Numbered from the stretch's first letter, positions 33,501-40,852 are shown. The stretch: 64,000 bases of DNA from Paenibacillus dendritiformis (GCF_945605565.1 NZ_OX216966.1:3278001-3342000), one strand, 5' to 3'. Numbers and translations: made by a program. Notes: a model not told the origin generated them from the sequence alone.

Positions 33501-33704
33501 TGCATCGAGGTCTGCGATGATGGGGTCGGCATCTCGGTCGAGCGGCAGGAGCAACTGCTGGCGAAGAGCGCGACCGGCGGAATCGGGCTCAAAAATATTG
33601 ATTACCGATTGCGGCAGCTGTTCGGCACGGGCATATCGGTCCGCAGCGCCCCGATGGAGGGGACATGCGTCAAATTTTGTGTTCCGTGTGAGACAGACAA
33701 CTAA
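30591..33704 (+). CDS. Hybrid sensor kinase: 7TM sensor, degenerate HisKA and receiver, LytS-type kinase
   Basis: A 1037-residue membrane protein. An N-terminal export or anchor helix leads to a beta-sandwich sensor (about 45-205) and seven helices (about 210-410) of the 7TMR-DISM type. The first kinase core at about 425-660 reads FMAATAKELKTPLLAI, with K439 where the phosphoacceptor His should be. Its ATPase domain keeps NAVKNT and DSGGGM. The receiver (about 710-830) has N760 in place of the phospho-Asp (VLLNLMMSGMSG) but keeps DDD and the Lys of VAKPID. A LytS-type kinase follows with intact H851 (QAQIKPHFIFNTLNSL) and a second ATPase domain (PIVENAVHHG). Signal output probably runs through H851 to the response regulator at 28596. 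Confidence 0.92.
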   Translation: MAKRYVVRLVFAFVTILYVVLAGGFFRECGAFPKPVQGVLDLRGSGWEQEGLIKLKGEWEFYPDRIFSNASQIAALGAKPVFIQVPGPWRIDSAWTGPRPFSTYGTYRLRIMLDNSAEQIFSFYVKSIMSSHSMIVNGLRIGSSGLSPDDFHSNTPYNTSYVAYAHTNSNVIDLMIQIDRSDSVWHGAITRPISFGLPEQVNLERNLELMLEMGILLTLLLGAFHTILIYLFRLPQPGWQYFVLFCMSAILFVLIFGERWGAMLFPMLSFYWRYKLMTLASIGMNLFLLLYTSRRRRCYVHPQIARFAAYVSMLGIVAIFLVKYTRCIFAVSAVTHGIFLALYLYLFYRLVRRSLVAGKMYPFLLTITFVAGGFAVYGRVFGVHESLRLWYLNFIIFICALVFLQARQHYVAYRRERELAEALSNHRRSNEEFMAATAKELKTPLLAITNLAQSLLEGNRGNLSVKQEEDLHIVVFVAKHMTRLVSDLQDWSELKEGRMLIHVKELDLRRTVTAVIEITRYITMPRDIVICNKLDDNLPPVLADEQRLMQIMSQLLHNAVKNTRKGTVTVSALALEEAVEVRISDSGGGMTQEEMQGIFDAYEQDVPHRSSFFDRRLGLNVTKRLVELHGGTIGVTSAIGRGSTFYFRLPIAEQQQGDEGELMRKEDGKAAFPVRMPLEYQEQFGWEIAEEIVFDAPSPSFTVDEIGEACILIVDDDPIHQKVLENLLSPDRFRLTTVSSGEEALFQIRHVRNWDLVLLNLMMSGMSGLEVCRRIREMHSLFELPVLMLTGRGRTDDALAAYSAGANDFVAKPIDSAELRARVRTLLLMKHSANERFRMEMAFLQAQIKPHFIFNTLNSLVSLSEDDPEQMRELLVEFSNYLRQSFRFDNVEPLVPLERELQLVRSYLYIEKIRFGDRLQFTIDLPESHRLRIPPLSIQPIVENAVHHGIMKRMGGGTIHIRVYMEDKHYCIEVCDDGVGISVERQEQLLAKSATGGIGLKNIDYRLRQLFGTGISVRSAPMEGTCVKFCVPCETDN

Positions 33705-33707
33705 GCC

Positions 33708-33760
33708 GGGGGCTGACGACAAGGTCTTAATGACCTTAAGGCAGCCCCCAAGCTGTTTTT
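33708..33760 (+). terminator. Terminator of the kinase operon
   Basis: GGGGGCTG (33708-33715) pairs with CAGCCCCC (33742-33749). An inner stem AAGGTC/GACCTT extends it, and five T follow at 33756-33760. Confidence 0.8.
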
Positions 33761-33941
33761 ATCGATGCAATTGAACGATTCGCTCAAGGTCAGGAGTGAC
33801 AGGGATATCATCATTTTTCTTTTTTTGTGCGGCCCGTCTCATTTGATGATAATGGCGCTTGCACAAATTTTTCGCATAGTGACGTTCCTTGCAGCCTTCT
33901 TCACTGCACAATCGTTGTGTTGCCATTCTAGGTCTGCCCAT
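33759..33941 (-). CDS. Small Cys/His-rich protein, possible zinc finger
   Basis: A 60-residue basic protein. Residues 12-32 hold a pattern of possible zinc ligands: C12, C17, H21, C27, H30 and H32, in LCSEEGCKERHYAKNLCKRH. The rest is Arg/Lys-rich and then charged (KKKNDDIPVTPD). The start is well supported by GGGGAGGT four bases before the ATG on the minus strand. Comparable Cys-x4-Cys...Cys-x2-His fragments occur in small phage-like or HNH-associated proteins, but no family is certain. Its stop overlaps the T-run of the convergent terminator. Confidence 0.65.
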   Translation of the reverse strand: MGRPRMATQRLCSEEGCKERHYAKNLCKRHYHQMRRAAQKKKNDDIPVTPDLERIVQLHR

Positions 33942-34309
33942 GAGTACCTCCCCTTTTGACTATGTATTTATACCTAATTGTAGATGTTAAGAATGAACAA
34001 TTTCTGAACCAAATAAGCCAAAAGATACTGGAAAACATAAAAAAAGGATTTAATTGAATAAAAATTTAATATTTATTTGATATCGTTAACTATAATAATA
34101 AGATTTTGTGTTGTCCTTTTACAAGGAGTAAATAAAAAGTTGTGGTTCCAAGGTCTCTGGAAACGGGTGTTCCCAATAATTGCCTACGGTATTGGGCAGG
34201 AAGGTTCGATTCGAGGTTCCCCCTGCGCGTAATTTCTGATAGGATAGTTCGTGGAAGCCTTTCCACAATAAATAATTAGAGGCGATGGATGAAAGAGAGG
34301 TGCAGTGCG
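33942..34309 (+). other. AT-rich promoter region and structured leader before the GH85 gene
   Basis: The first half is very AT-rich and contains TATAAT at 34091-34096 with no well-spaced -35. From about 34140 the sequence becomes structured. GGTTCCA...TGGAAAC can pair near 34143-34163. A perfect stem CCCAATA (34172-34178) / TATTGGG (34190-34196) follows. No known riboswitch was recognised. Confidence 0.4.
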
Positions 34310-37129
34310 ATGAGTGCAGATTATTCATCACGCAGCAGCAACGACAAGCAGCATGTACTGGAAGATTGGTCAGCGGCCCAGGAGACTCCGAGAGGGCCGG
34401 GGCAGCCATACCTCCACGGCTACAATGCCAAAGAATTGAAAGCGTGGTCACCGGACACGGATCCGTATGCCCGCTTTTTCCGCTCACGGGTGCCGCTCGT
34501 GAAGCGGATAGCACCGTTCGCCCCGACTCAAGCGCATCCTGCGCTGACGTATCAGGCGAAGGTGATGAACTTGTCCGCCGATTACGATAAGGAGGAATGG
34601 TTCGGAGCCTACCGCTATAACGACAGCTTCAGCAGGAACGTTCTGAAGTTCTGGCAGTACCAAGATATTTACGCGGCATGGCATGGACTGCCGGTATATG
34701 GTTCACCGGAGGAAGAGCGGCAATACGGCGTTGTGAATCTTCCGAATCCGGCGTATACCGACGCCGCGCACCGGAACGGAGTCATCAGCCTGGGCGGCTG
34801 GTTCTGGCCGCGCGACACTGATTTCGGCGAGCTGGTCGAGGAGACGGAAGACGGACGCTTCCCGGTCGCCGACAAAATGATCGAAATGGCGGAGTATTTC
34901 GGGTTCGACGGCTACTTCGTCAACCAGGAGGCGAGCATCAGTGAAGAGCATGCCGCCCAGTTGATGAAGATGCTGAAGTATATGCGCGAGAGCGGACTGT
35001 ACTTCAGCTGGTACGATAGTCTGGCGCCGAATGGCGAACTGCAGTATATCAATTTCTTCAATGAGATGAATGCGCCATGGGTTTTGGACCAGCGGGACGG
35101 CCGCCAGTCGAACGACAGCATATTCATTAACTATGCGTACACGCCGGAGCGGTTGGAGAAAAGCAATGCTTATGCCAAGGAGATTGGACTTGACCCGTAC
35201 GAAGCGCTCTATGCCGGGGTGGAAAATGATAAGTTCCGCTTCGAGCGCGGCAATGAGCTGAAATCAATTTTCCGAGATGACGAGGCCCGCACTCCGCGCA
35301 CGAGCGTGGCGCTGTTCGGCACCGATATGGTGTGGCACCGCGGACCGAATCCGTCAGATCCGAAGATGCAGCAATATATTGAGCATCGCGAGCGCATTTA
35401 CTGGTCCGGCGCCAAAGGCAATCCTGCACAAAGCGGACGCGGCATCGGCTCGGAGGGAGAGAGCTGGGACGGGCTGGCGCATTTTATACCGGAGCGCTCA
35501 GTCATCGGTTCGTATCCGTTTGTCACGCGCTTCAACAACGGGCACGGGCTCGCCTTCTTCTTGAACGGAGAGGTGGCCAGCCGCAAAGGCTGGAACAACG
35601 TAAGCGCTCAAGAACTGCTTCCGACTTGGCAATGGTGGGTTGCTTCCGAAGGGAATCCGCTTGCCGTAGATTATGATTACAGCACAGCCTGGAACGGCGG
35701 CTCGTCCATCAAAGCGGAAGGACTGCTGGATCCGGGAAGCAGCACAGACATTCGTCTGTTCAAGACGGATTTGCCGACAGACACAGACGTGTTGTTATCG
35801 CTAACCTGCAAGCTTGACTGGTCGTACGCCGGGAATCAGCCGCAGGATAATGAGCCGGACTCCGCTCTGGTACAGCTGCAAATGCTGCTATACTACCAGG
35901 ACCAGCCGGAGACGCCGGAAGTGCTGTCTTTCGATGCAGTGCCAGGCACAGACTGGACGACGCTTGCGAAGCGGCTTGCGGGTGGAACGAAGCGCCGGAT
36001 CGCCGCTTTCGGAGTCCGTATTTTATCCCAAGCGGAGAAGAGCATCGCGGTCAAGGTGAACTTGGGTGAATTGAAGCTGATCGAGGAAGCGGCACGGATG
36101 CCTGTGCTGGCTGCCCCAACCGGCTTCCAAGTAGAACATGCATACTTCCGTGAGGAGCAAGCCTCCCTCATACTGTCATGGAAATTTGCCGATGATAGTG
36201 TTATCGATAACTTATGGTATTACGATTTGTACCGTGTGAAGGACGGGAAGCGGGAAGCGATAGGCAGAATCTTCGATGACGTGTTCTACGTCAAATCCGT
36301 AGAGCGGCTCGGAGAGCACGAGCTTACCTTGGAAGCGGTGGCTGTGAACAAGGAAGGAGTTGCTGGACAGCCGGCTGTCGCGGTATGGTCGTGGGGAGAC
36401 GGCGAAGCCGTCGATGGTCCGGCTGGGCCATACCCGGCAGAGAGCCTGCAGCCGCAATTCAATACGGAAGAGGATATTGTGCTCGAGCCAGGCTGGAGCC
36501 GGTATTTGAATATCCGCGTCGAGCCGGCGTGGGCGGATAATCTGTCACTGATATGGACCTCCAGCAATGAACGCGCCGTGACCGTTAATGAGCGTGGCCA
36601 GATTACGGCCGTGGTACCTGGCGAGGCGGTTATCACTGCGGCTACGGGTAACCTGGGTGACCAAGAGGGCCCATCGCTGCAGATGAAAGTGAGTGTCGTA
36701 GCGCCAGAAGCGGCTCCGGAAGGCGGCATCACGCTGGAAGCGGAGCAATACAACCGCTCGAACGGACTCTTCGTTCCAGGCACATATGTACATGTGCGCG
36801 ACTTGCATTTTGCCAACTGGATGGCGTTCGATAATGTCGACTTCGGCGCAGATGGCGTGAGCCGCATTACCGTACGCGCTGCCGTATTGACGGAAGAGAC
36901 ACGGATGCTCATTCATATCGGCAATGCGGAAGGCCCGCTGGTTGCGGATATAGAGCTGCCGTTGAAGGACGGCAAGCTGGCGCCTTTTTATCATAACTAT
37001 TCGGTGGAATTGGCACAGCCGCTTACCGGACGTCAGACGCTGTATGTCACCTTCCAAAACCCGAGTATTCGCCGCTGGCAAGTTCGGGATACGGGGATTG
37101 CGGACATCGATTGGATCCACTTTTCATAA
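34310..37129 (+). CDS. GH85 endo-beta-N-acetylglucosaminidase with Ig-like and CBM6-like domains
   Basis: A 939-residue enzyme that cuts between the two GlcNAc residues of N-glycan cores. The GH85 barrel spans about residues 30-400. The catalytic motif GFDGYFVNQEAS contains N205 and E207. GGWFWPRDTDFG and YFSWYDSLAPNG are further family blocks. A beta-rich middle follows, then a Big_2-like Ig domain (about 715-800, LIWTSSNERAVTVNERG) and a C-terminal CBM6-like domain (ITLEAEQYNRSNG to WRVRD-like end). The ATG at 34310 follows GAGAGGTG by seven bases. No signal peptide is visible, which is unusual for a protein with carbohydrate-binding modules. Confidence 0.9.
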   Translation: MSADYSSRSSNDKQHVLEDWSAAQETPRGPGQPYLHGYNAKELKAWSPDTDPYARFFRSRVPLVKRIAPFAPTQAHPALTYQAKVMNLSADYDKEEWFGAYRYNDSFSRNVLKFWQYQDIYAAWHGLPVYGSPEEERQYGVVNLPNPAYTDAAHRNGVISLGGWFWPRDTDFGELVEETEDGRFPVADKMIEMAEYFGFDGYFVNQEASISEEHAAQLMKMLKYMRESGLYFSWYDSLAPNGELQYINFFNEMNAPWVLDQRDGRQSNDSIFINYAYTPERLEKSNAYAKEIGLDPYEALYAGVENDKFRFERGNELKSIFRDDEARTPRTSVALFGTDMVWHRGPNPSDPKMQQYIEHRERIYWSGAKGNPAQSGRGIGSEGESWDGLAHFIPERSVIGSYPFVTRFNNGHGLAFFLNGEVASRKGWNNVSAQELLPTWQWWVASEGNPLAVDYDYSTAWNGGSSIKAEGLLDPGSSTDIRLFKTDLPTDTDVLLSLTCKLDWSYAGNQPQDNEPDSALVQLQMLLYYQDQPETPEVLSFDAVPGTDWTTLAKRLAGGTKRRIAAFGVRILSQAEKSIAVKVNLGELKLIEEAARMPVLAAPTGFQVEHAYFREEQASLILSWKFADDSVIDNLWYYDLYRVKDGKREAIGRIFDDVFYVKSVERLGEHELTLEAVAVNKEGVAGQPAVAVWSWGDGEAVDGPAGPYPAESLQPQFNTEEDIVLEPGWSRYLNIRVEPAWADNLSLIWTSSNERAVTVNERGQITAVVPGEAVITAATGNLGDQEGPSLQMKVSVVAPEAAPEGGITLEAEQYNRSNGLFVPGTYVHVRDLHFANWMAFDNVDFGADGVSRITVRAAVLTEETRMLIHIGNAEGPLVADIELPLKDGKLAPFYHNYSVELAQPLTGRQTLYVTFQNPSIRRWQVRDTGIADIDWIHFS

Positions 37130-37140
37130 TAAGCGTATAG

Positions 37141-37182
37141 GCTGCCGGCCCTGGACATGAATCCGGGGTTGGCGGCTTTTTT
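37141..37182 (+). terminator. Intrinsic terminator of the GH85 gene
   Basis: GCTGCCGGCCCTGGA and TCCGGGGTTGGCGGC pair over 15 positions including wobbles, followed by six T. Confidence 0.88.
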
Positions 37183-37302
37183 ATGTAGAGGCAGAGCCTC
37201 ACACCTATGTAGAGGAAGAGACTAGCACCTATGTAGAGGGAGAGCCTCGCACCTATGTAGAGGAAGAGCCTCACACCTATGTAGAGGGAGAGCCTCGCAC
37301 CT
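37183..37302. repeat. 24-bp tandem repeat, five copies
   Basis: Five units of ACCTATGTAGAGGAAGAGCC plus TCAC, alternating GGAAG with GGGAG and TCAC with TCGC, start right after the GH85 terminator. As 24 is divisible by three, the minus strand stays open but is not believed to code. Confidence 0.85.
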
Positions 37303-37340
37303 GAGGGGAATTTGTCGAAGAGGGGAGCTTCCATTTCAAG

Positions 37341-37375
37341 TCCTTTTGGCCACTCTCCCATCGACTCAGTTTATG
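37341..37375. repeat. Third copy of the dispersed CTCCC-GACTCAG repeat
   Basis: CCTTTTGGCCACTCTCCCAT then CGACTCAG matches the two copies at 11857-12013, some 25 kb away. Confidence 0.5.
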
Positions 37376-37469
37376 GCTGTGTGGCATGCTAACCTGTGTA
37401 GTCACAACATTATCTGACACGCCATACCTTCCATACCAGCATACCAAGTAAATCGTTTTTCCACCGGTG

Positions 37470-37805
37470 TACGCAAAAGCTCCTAATTCATAGCAAGCTC
37501 AACTGACTCCAAGTAAGATCACAAAAAAGCTCGTCTTAGCCTGCAGGATTACAAAAATAATACAAGCCCGTATGATTCGATGGGATATCGCAAATAAAGC
37601 AAGCTCACCTGACTCTAAATAATATCGCAAAATAAAGTAAACTCATATAAATAAGCAGGATCACAAAATAAAACAAGCTCGATTGTCTCCATAGAAAATC
37701 GTAAAATCGAACAAGCTCACGTTAACGATAAAAGCGAATATGCAGCAGGCTCGTAAGTCTATAGCTCACGAAATACAGCAGTTCATAAGACGAACAAAAT
37801 CGTCA
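37470..37805. repeat. Degenerate 33-38 bp tandem repeat, about nine copies
   Basis: Successive units start with AAGCTC (or AAACTC, AGGCTC). They continue with a variable TGACTC-like word and end in an AT-rich ATCGCAAAATAAAGC-like tail. Examples begin near 37496, 37610 and 37676. Unit length drifts from about 33 to 38 bp. The array ends two bases before the stop codon of the IS1595-like gene. It has no conserved repeat/unique spacer alternation, so it is not a CRISPR. Confidence 0.6.
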
Positions 37806-37807
37806 AA

Positions 37808-38725
37808 TTAAGCGGCCTTCCGGTTGTTAGAACGACCGCGAAGAGAATGAATGGAGGCGCCAGGAAGGAGTGGCCGGATCGCTATCGACATGCACAGGTG
37901 AAGAAGCCGCTGCATAGTGCAGGCGTGCTCAGCGAGTGCATTATATCGAAAGCTAAATTCGTCCAAATAAGCCTGCAAATATTTTGACCCAATACCATGA
38001 AATGTATCGTTCATCCAGCGCCAGGCTTGGCGGAAAGTCTGATATAAGCGGCTGTTCCGGCGTACTTGGATATGGAATCGGTTGATGTAGGTTTCATCTG
38101 GATTTTCCGCATGCCATGCTGCAAAATGGTCGCAGCCGATTGGCAGCAAAAGTTTTTTGCTACAATGTTTTGGATCCACTTTCTTCATTTTTAATCTCCC
38201 AGTATGGGAAGAAGAACCGGTCACCGATTCCGCGATAATCAATGGACATTCTTTCGGATGAAGCTGGATGGGGGACGGGATGGAACGTCCGTAGAACGCC
38301 ACAATGCCCTGAACAACGCCGGGAAGGGGGTGATTAGCGTCGCTATGACTTATTGCAGCTCTGATCTTATGCAGGATTAACCAAGCTGTCTTGTAGGTGA
38401 CTTGAATGATCGATCGCAGTTGGACTGCGTTAATTCCTGCATCTGAACGAGAGACGAGCCACAGCGCGGTAAGCCACTTCCGAAGGGAAGTACGGCTGCC
38501 CTCCATGATGGTTCCCGTTGTTATGGAGGCCTGATATCCGCAGGCCCTGCATTGATGAAGAGGGAGGCGGCGGGTTTTGATGAGATAGGCATGGCCATGC
38601 CCGCAGCGTGGGCAGACAAAGCCCTGAGGCCATTTCAATTGGGTCAGAAAGGCAGCACAGGCCGATTCCGTAGGAAATTGGCGCTCCAATTGCTCGACAC
38701 TCCCGATAGACTCCCAATTGCACAT
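37808..38725 (-). CDS. IS1595-type (ISXO2-like) transposase homologue, catalytic motif not evident
   Basis: A 305-residue protein. An N-terminal zinc ribbon (CPRCGHGHAYL...CRACGYQ) and the helical SRTSLRKWLTALWLVSRSDAG segment are typical of IS1595-family transposases. So is the C-terminal TFHGIGSKYLQAYLDEFSFRYN. In the region where ISXO2 enzymes have a VDETYIGG-type first catalytic Asp, it reads GVVQGIVAFYGRSIP. The other acidic positions are also hard to place, so it may be inactive or domesticated. The ATG at 38725 follows AGGAGG by seven bases. The promoter holds two LexA-like boxes. Repeat arrays flank it and no terminal inverted repeats were found. Confidence 0.82.
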   Translation of the reverse strand: MCNWESIGSVEQLERQFPTESACAAFLTQLKWPQGFVCPRCGHGHAYLIKTRRLPLHQCRACGYQASITTGTIMEGSRTSLRKWLTALWLVSRSDAGINAVQLRSIIQVTYKTAWLILHKIRAAISHSDANHPLPGVVQGIVAFYGRSIPSPIQLHPKECPLIIAESVTGSSSHTGRLKMKKVDPKHCSKKLLLPIGCDHFAAWHAENPDETYINRFHIQVRRNSRLYQTFRQAWRWMNDTFHGIGSKYLQAYLDEFSFRYNALAEHACTMQRLLHLCMSIAIRPLLPGASIHSLRGRSNNRKAA

Positions 38726-38765
38726 CAAGACAACCTCCTTTTCTTTCTGAAATCAGGAACGGACA

Positions 38766-38818
38766 GGAACGAATGTTCCTTATGATTTAATTATACAGAA
38801 CACTAGTTCTCGTGTCTA
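38766..38818 (-). promoter_or_regulatory. Promoter with two LexA (DinR)-box-like palindromes
   Basis: On the minus strand, TAGACA (38813-38818) and TATAAT (38790-38795) are 17 bp apart. The spacer contains AGAACTAGTGTTCT (38797-38810). A second palindrome, GGAACATTCGTTCC (38766-38779), lies just after the -10. Both have the GAAC-N4-GTTC form of Bacillus SOS boxes (CGAACRNRYGTTYC). The second matches at 13 of 14 positions when read on the plus strand. Confidence 0.65.
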
Positions 38819-38983
38819 GGGTAAATCGGTAATTCAAGGAAAATTTCGTTTTATCCAAATCGTTCGCTATCCTTGGTGACCGCATAACTTCACTATCCCC
38901 TTACGACAGGAAAGCAGGTTTAATTCACAGAAAATTATTAAGAAATTATAGCTTCTTAGATAAAGGGGATAGCTGATGCAACG

Positions 38984-39355
38984 GGATAGTGAAGATAAGG
39001 GCACCAAGATGATGGGTAAGGGCGCAATTGGAGCTGAGACAACGGGATAACGGTATAAAGAGAGGATTAAGATGATGATCAACACAGCAGTATTGAACTG
39101 AATTGATGGGATAGTGAAGATAAGGGCACCAAGATGATGGGTAAGGGCGCAATTGGAGCTGAGACAACGGGATAACGGTATAAAGAGAGGATTAAGATGA
39201 TGATCAACACAGCAGTAATGAACTGAATTGATGGGATAGCGAAGATAAGGGCACCAAGATGATGGGTAACGGAGCAATTGGAGCTGAAACGACGGGATAA
39301 CGGTAAAAAGACGTTATGATGATGATCAACACAGCTGGCTAGACCTGAATTGATG
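38984..39355. repeat. 125-bp tandem repeat, three copies
   Basis: Units begin at 38984, 39109 and 39234 with GGGATAGTGAAGATAAGGGC (third copy GGGATAGCGAAG). The first two are almost identical over 125 bp and the third is about 122 bp and more diverged. A short fourth start is at 39356. The unit length is not a multiple of three, so minus-strand ORFs here are artefacts. The opening words match the 33-bp array at 12138. Confidence 0.88.
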
Positions 39356-40056
39356 GGATATGGATGAGGCGGAGGCCGTTCGTAGAGCAAAACGGAAGGA
39401 ACCTGGAGGCTTTGAGGAACGAGTTTTTTAGAAGGAGTCGAGTAATAGGGCTTAGACCCTCACGTTGGAATAGGCGTTTTATTAGTTTCATTTCGTGGGA
39501 AATTTTCTCTGTGATAGGAATTGATTTACTTGAAAAGTTTGCTTAAATGGCTGAAAAAACGCAATCGAGCATGAAAGCGGAGGAAAAGCTCCGTTTTAAC
39601 GACGGAAGACAGCGTATTTTGTTCGTTTTGTCGATTTGCAACGCTTTAATTTCATTTCGCTTTTTAATAGAATGAAGGTAGCGATCGACAAAGATCGTTA
39701 GGTCCTCACTTTATTCGACGAATGAGTTGTCCCTCCTTAATCTAATGCTCATTCATCATTGTCAGATCTTCTCTTCACGGCTTGAAGCCGATTCTTTTAG
39801 TCAATGGCCTGCAACTCGATAACCTCATTGCAGCCAACCCTTTTTATTATATCATTGAATCATTTTTAACAACGGCAGCTTCGACTGCCTTACTTTGCCG
39901 TTCAGACATGTAAGGAGACGACTGAAGCTGGTCAGCAGCAGTGTATTTCGATGGAAAAAGATGAAACTGTATGGACAGATTTCATGAAAATGAAGAGTCC
40001 ATTTCTTTTTCGAGCACATTTTCATCAGGATGGAAAACGGAACGGGAGGAGCATAT
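39356..40056 (+). other. Spacer between the repeats and the urease operon
   Basis: About 700 bases without a convincing gene. CGGAG-GAAAAG-CTCCG followed by TTTT near 39578-39597 could be a weak terminator. TGTCAGATCTTCT at about 39759-39771 resembles the left half of a GlnR/TnrA nitrogen-control box (TGTNANATTTTNTNACA), but the right half is poor. The urease promoter was not located. Confidence 0.35.
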
Positions 40057-40359
40057 ATGAGATTGACACCTCGGGAACAGGAAAAGCTGATGATCGTGGT
40101 CGCAGCGGATCTGGCCCGCAGACGCAAAGATCGCGGCTTGAAGTTGAATTATCCGGAGGCCATCGCTTTGATTACATATGAAATTATCGAAGGCGCGCGG
40201 GATGGAAAAACCGTCGCACAGTTAATGAGTGAGGGCGCAACCATCCTTACGCGGGAAGATGTGATGGATGGGGTAGCGGACATGATTCCTGATATTCAGG
40301 TCGAAGCGACGTTCCCTGACGGAACGAAGCTGGTCACGGTGCATGAGCCGATACGTTAA
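40057..40359 (+). CDS. ureA: Urease gamma subunit
   Basis: A 100-residue protein, the normal UreA length, starting at the ATG after [53 protein letters not shown] and [30 protein letters not shown] blocks are all family landmarks. It forms the (alpha beta gamma)3 urease with UreB and UreC, which splits urea into ammonia and carbamate in the cytosol. It is the first gene of ureABCEFGD. The structural subunits are separate polypeptides, as in Bacillus and Klebsiella. Confidence 0.97.
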   Translation: MRLTPREQEKLMIVVAADLARRRKDRGLKLNYPEAIALITYEIIEGARDGKTVAQLMSEGATILTREDVMDGVADMIPDIQVEATFPDGTKLVTVHEPIR

Positions 40360-40465
40360 GTCTGGCATGGACCGCTGCGGCAGGTCCTGCATAGGCCGAT
40401 GCGGTGGTCCGGCATGGGGAGAAAACGCCGCTTGTATCCTGTTCACGTTGAAGGAGGAGTAACGC

Positions 40466-40852
40466 TTGATACCAGGTGAGTTTATTTTACGGGGCGATGA
40501 AATCGTTTGCAATGAGGGGCGCAGCACGATTACCGTCTCGGTGCTGAATCTCGGGGATCGGCCGATTCAAGTCGGATCGCATTTTCATTTCTATGAAGCG
40601 AACAGTGCGCTTCAATTCGAACGGGAACTGGCCTACGGCATGCATCTCAATATTCCGTCGGGCGCAGCCGTCCGCTTCGAGCCAGGGGACCGGAAGGATG
40701 TCGAGCTTGTGCCATTTACGGGAACACGCCATGTATACGGATTGAACAACAAGACGGATGGATCGCTGGATGAGCGGGTCGTGTTGAGTACGATTGGCAA
40801 GAATCTCGAGCAGCGGGCGTCCGAGACAAAGAAGAAGGAGACATTATCATGA
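40466..40852 (+). CDS. ureB: Urease beta subunit
   Basis: A 128-residue protein with a TTG start six bases after AAGGAGGAG. The family blocks are [13 protein letters not shown], the [19 protein letters not shown] segment, and [15 protein letters not shown]. The C-terminal tail is longer than in Klebsiella UreB ([15 protein letters not shown]). Its last four bases overlap the ureC start (ATGA), giving translational coupling with the catalytic subunit. Confidence 0.97.
   Translation: MIPGEFILRGDEIVCNEGRSTITVSVLNLGDRPIQVGSHFHFYEANSALQFERELAYGMHLNIPSGAAVRFEPGDRKDVELVPFTGTRHVYGLNNKTDGSLDERVVLSTIGKNLEQRASETKKKETLS

Noticed and set aside
34200..34215. tRNA-like T-loop (GGTTCGATTC)
   Set aside because: The flanking bases do not form a T-stem, and no acceptor, D or anticodon arms can be drawn.
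37470..37805. CRISPR array
   Set aside because: The units are degenerate throughout. There are no conserved repeats alternating with unique spacers and no cas genes.
37808..38818. Complete insertion sequence
   Set aside because: No terminal inverted repeats or target-site duplication could be found, so only the gene and its promoter are annotated.
38867..39390. Minus-strand frames over the 125-bp repeats
   Set aside because: The unit is not a multiple of three, so the reading frame rotates between copies. There are no ribosome sites.
39759..39776. GlnR/TnrA site for the urease operon
   Set aside because: Only the left half fits TGTNANATTTT. The right half lacks NACA and the distance to ureA is about 280 bp.
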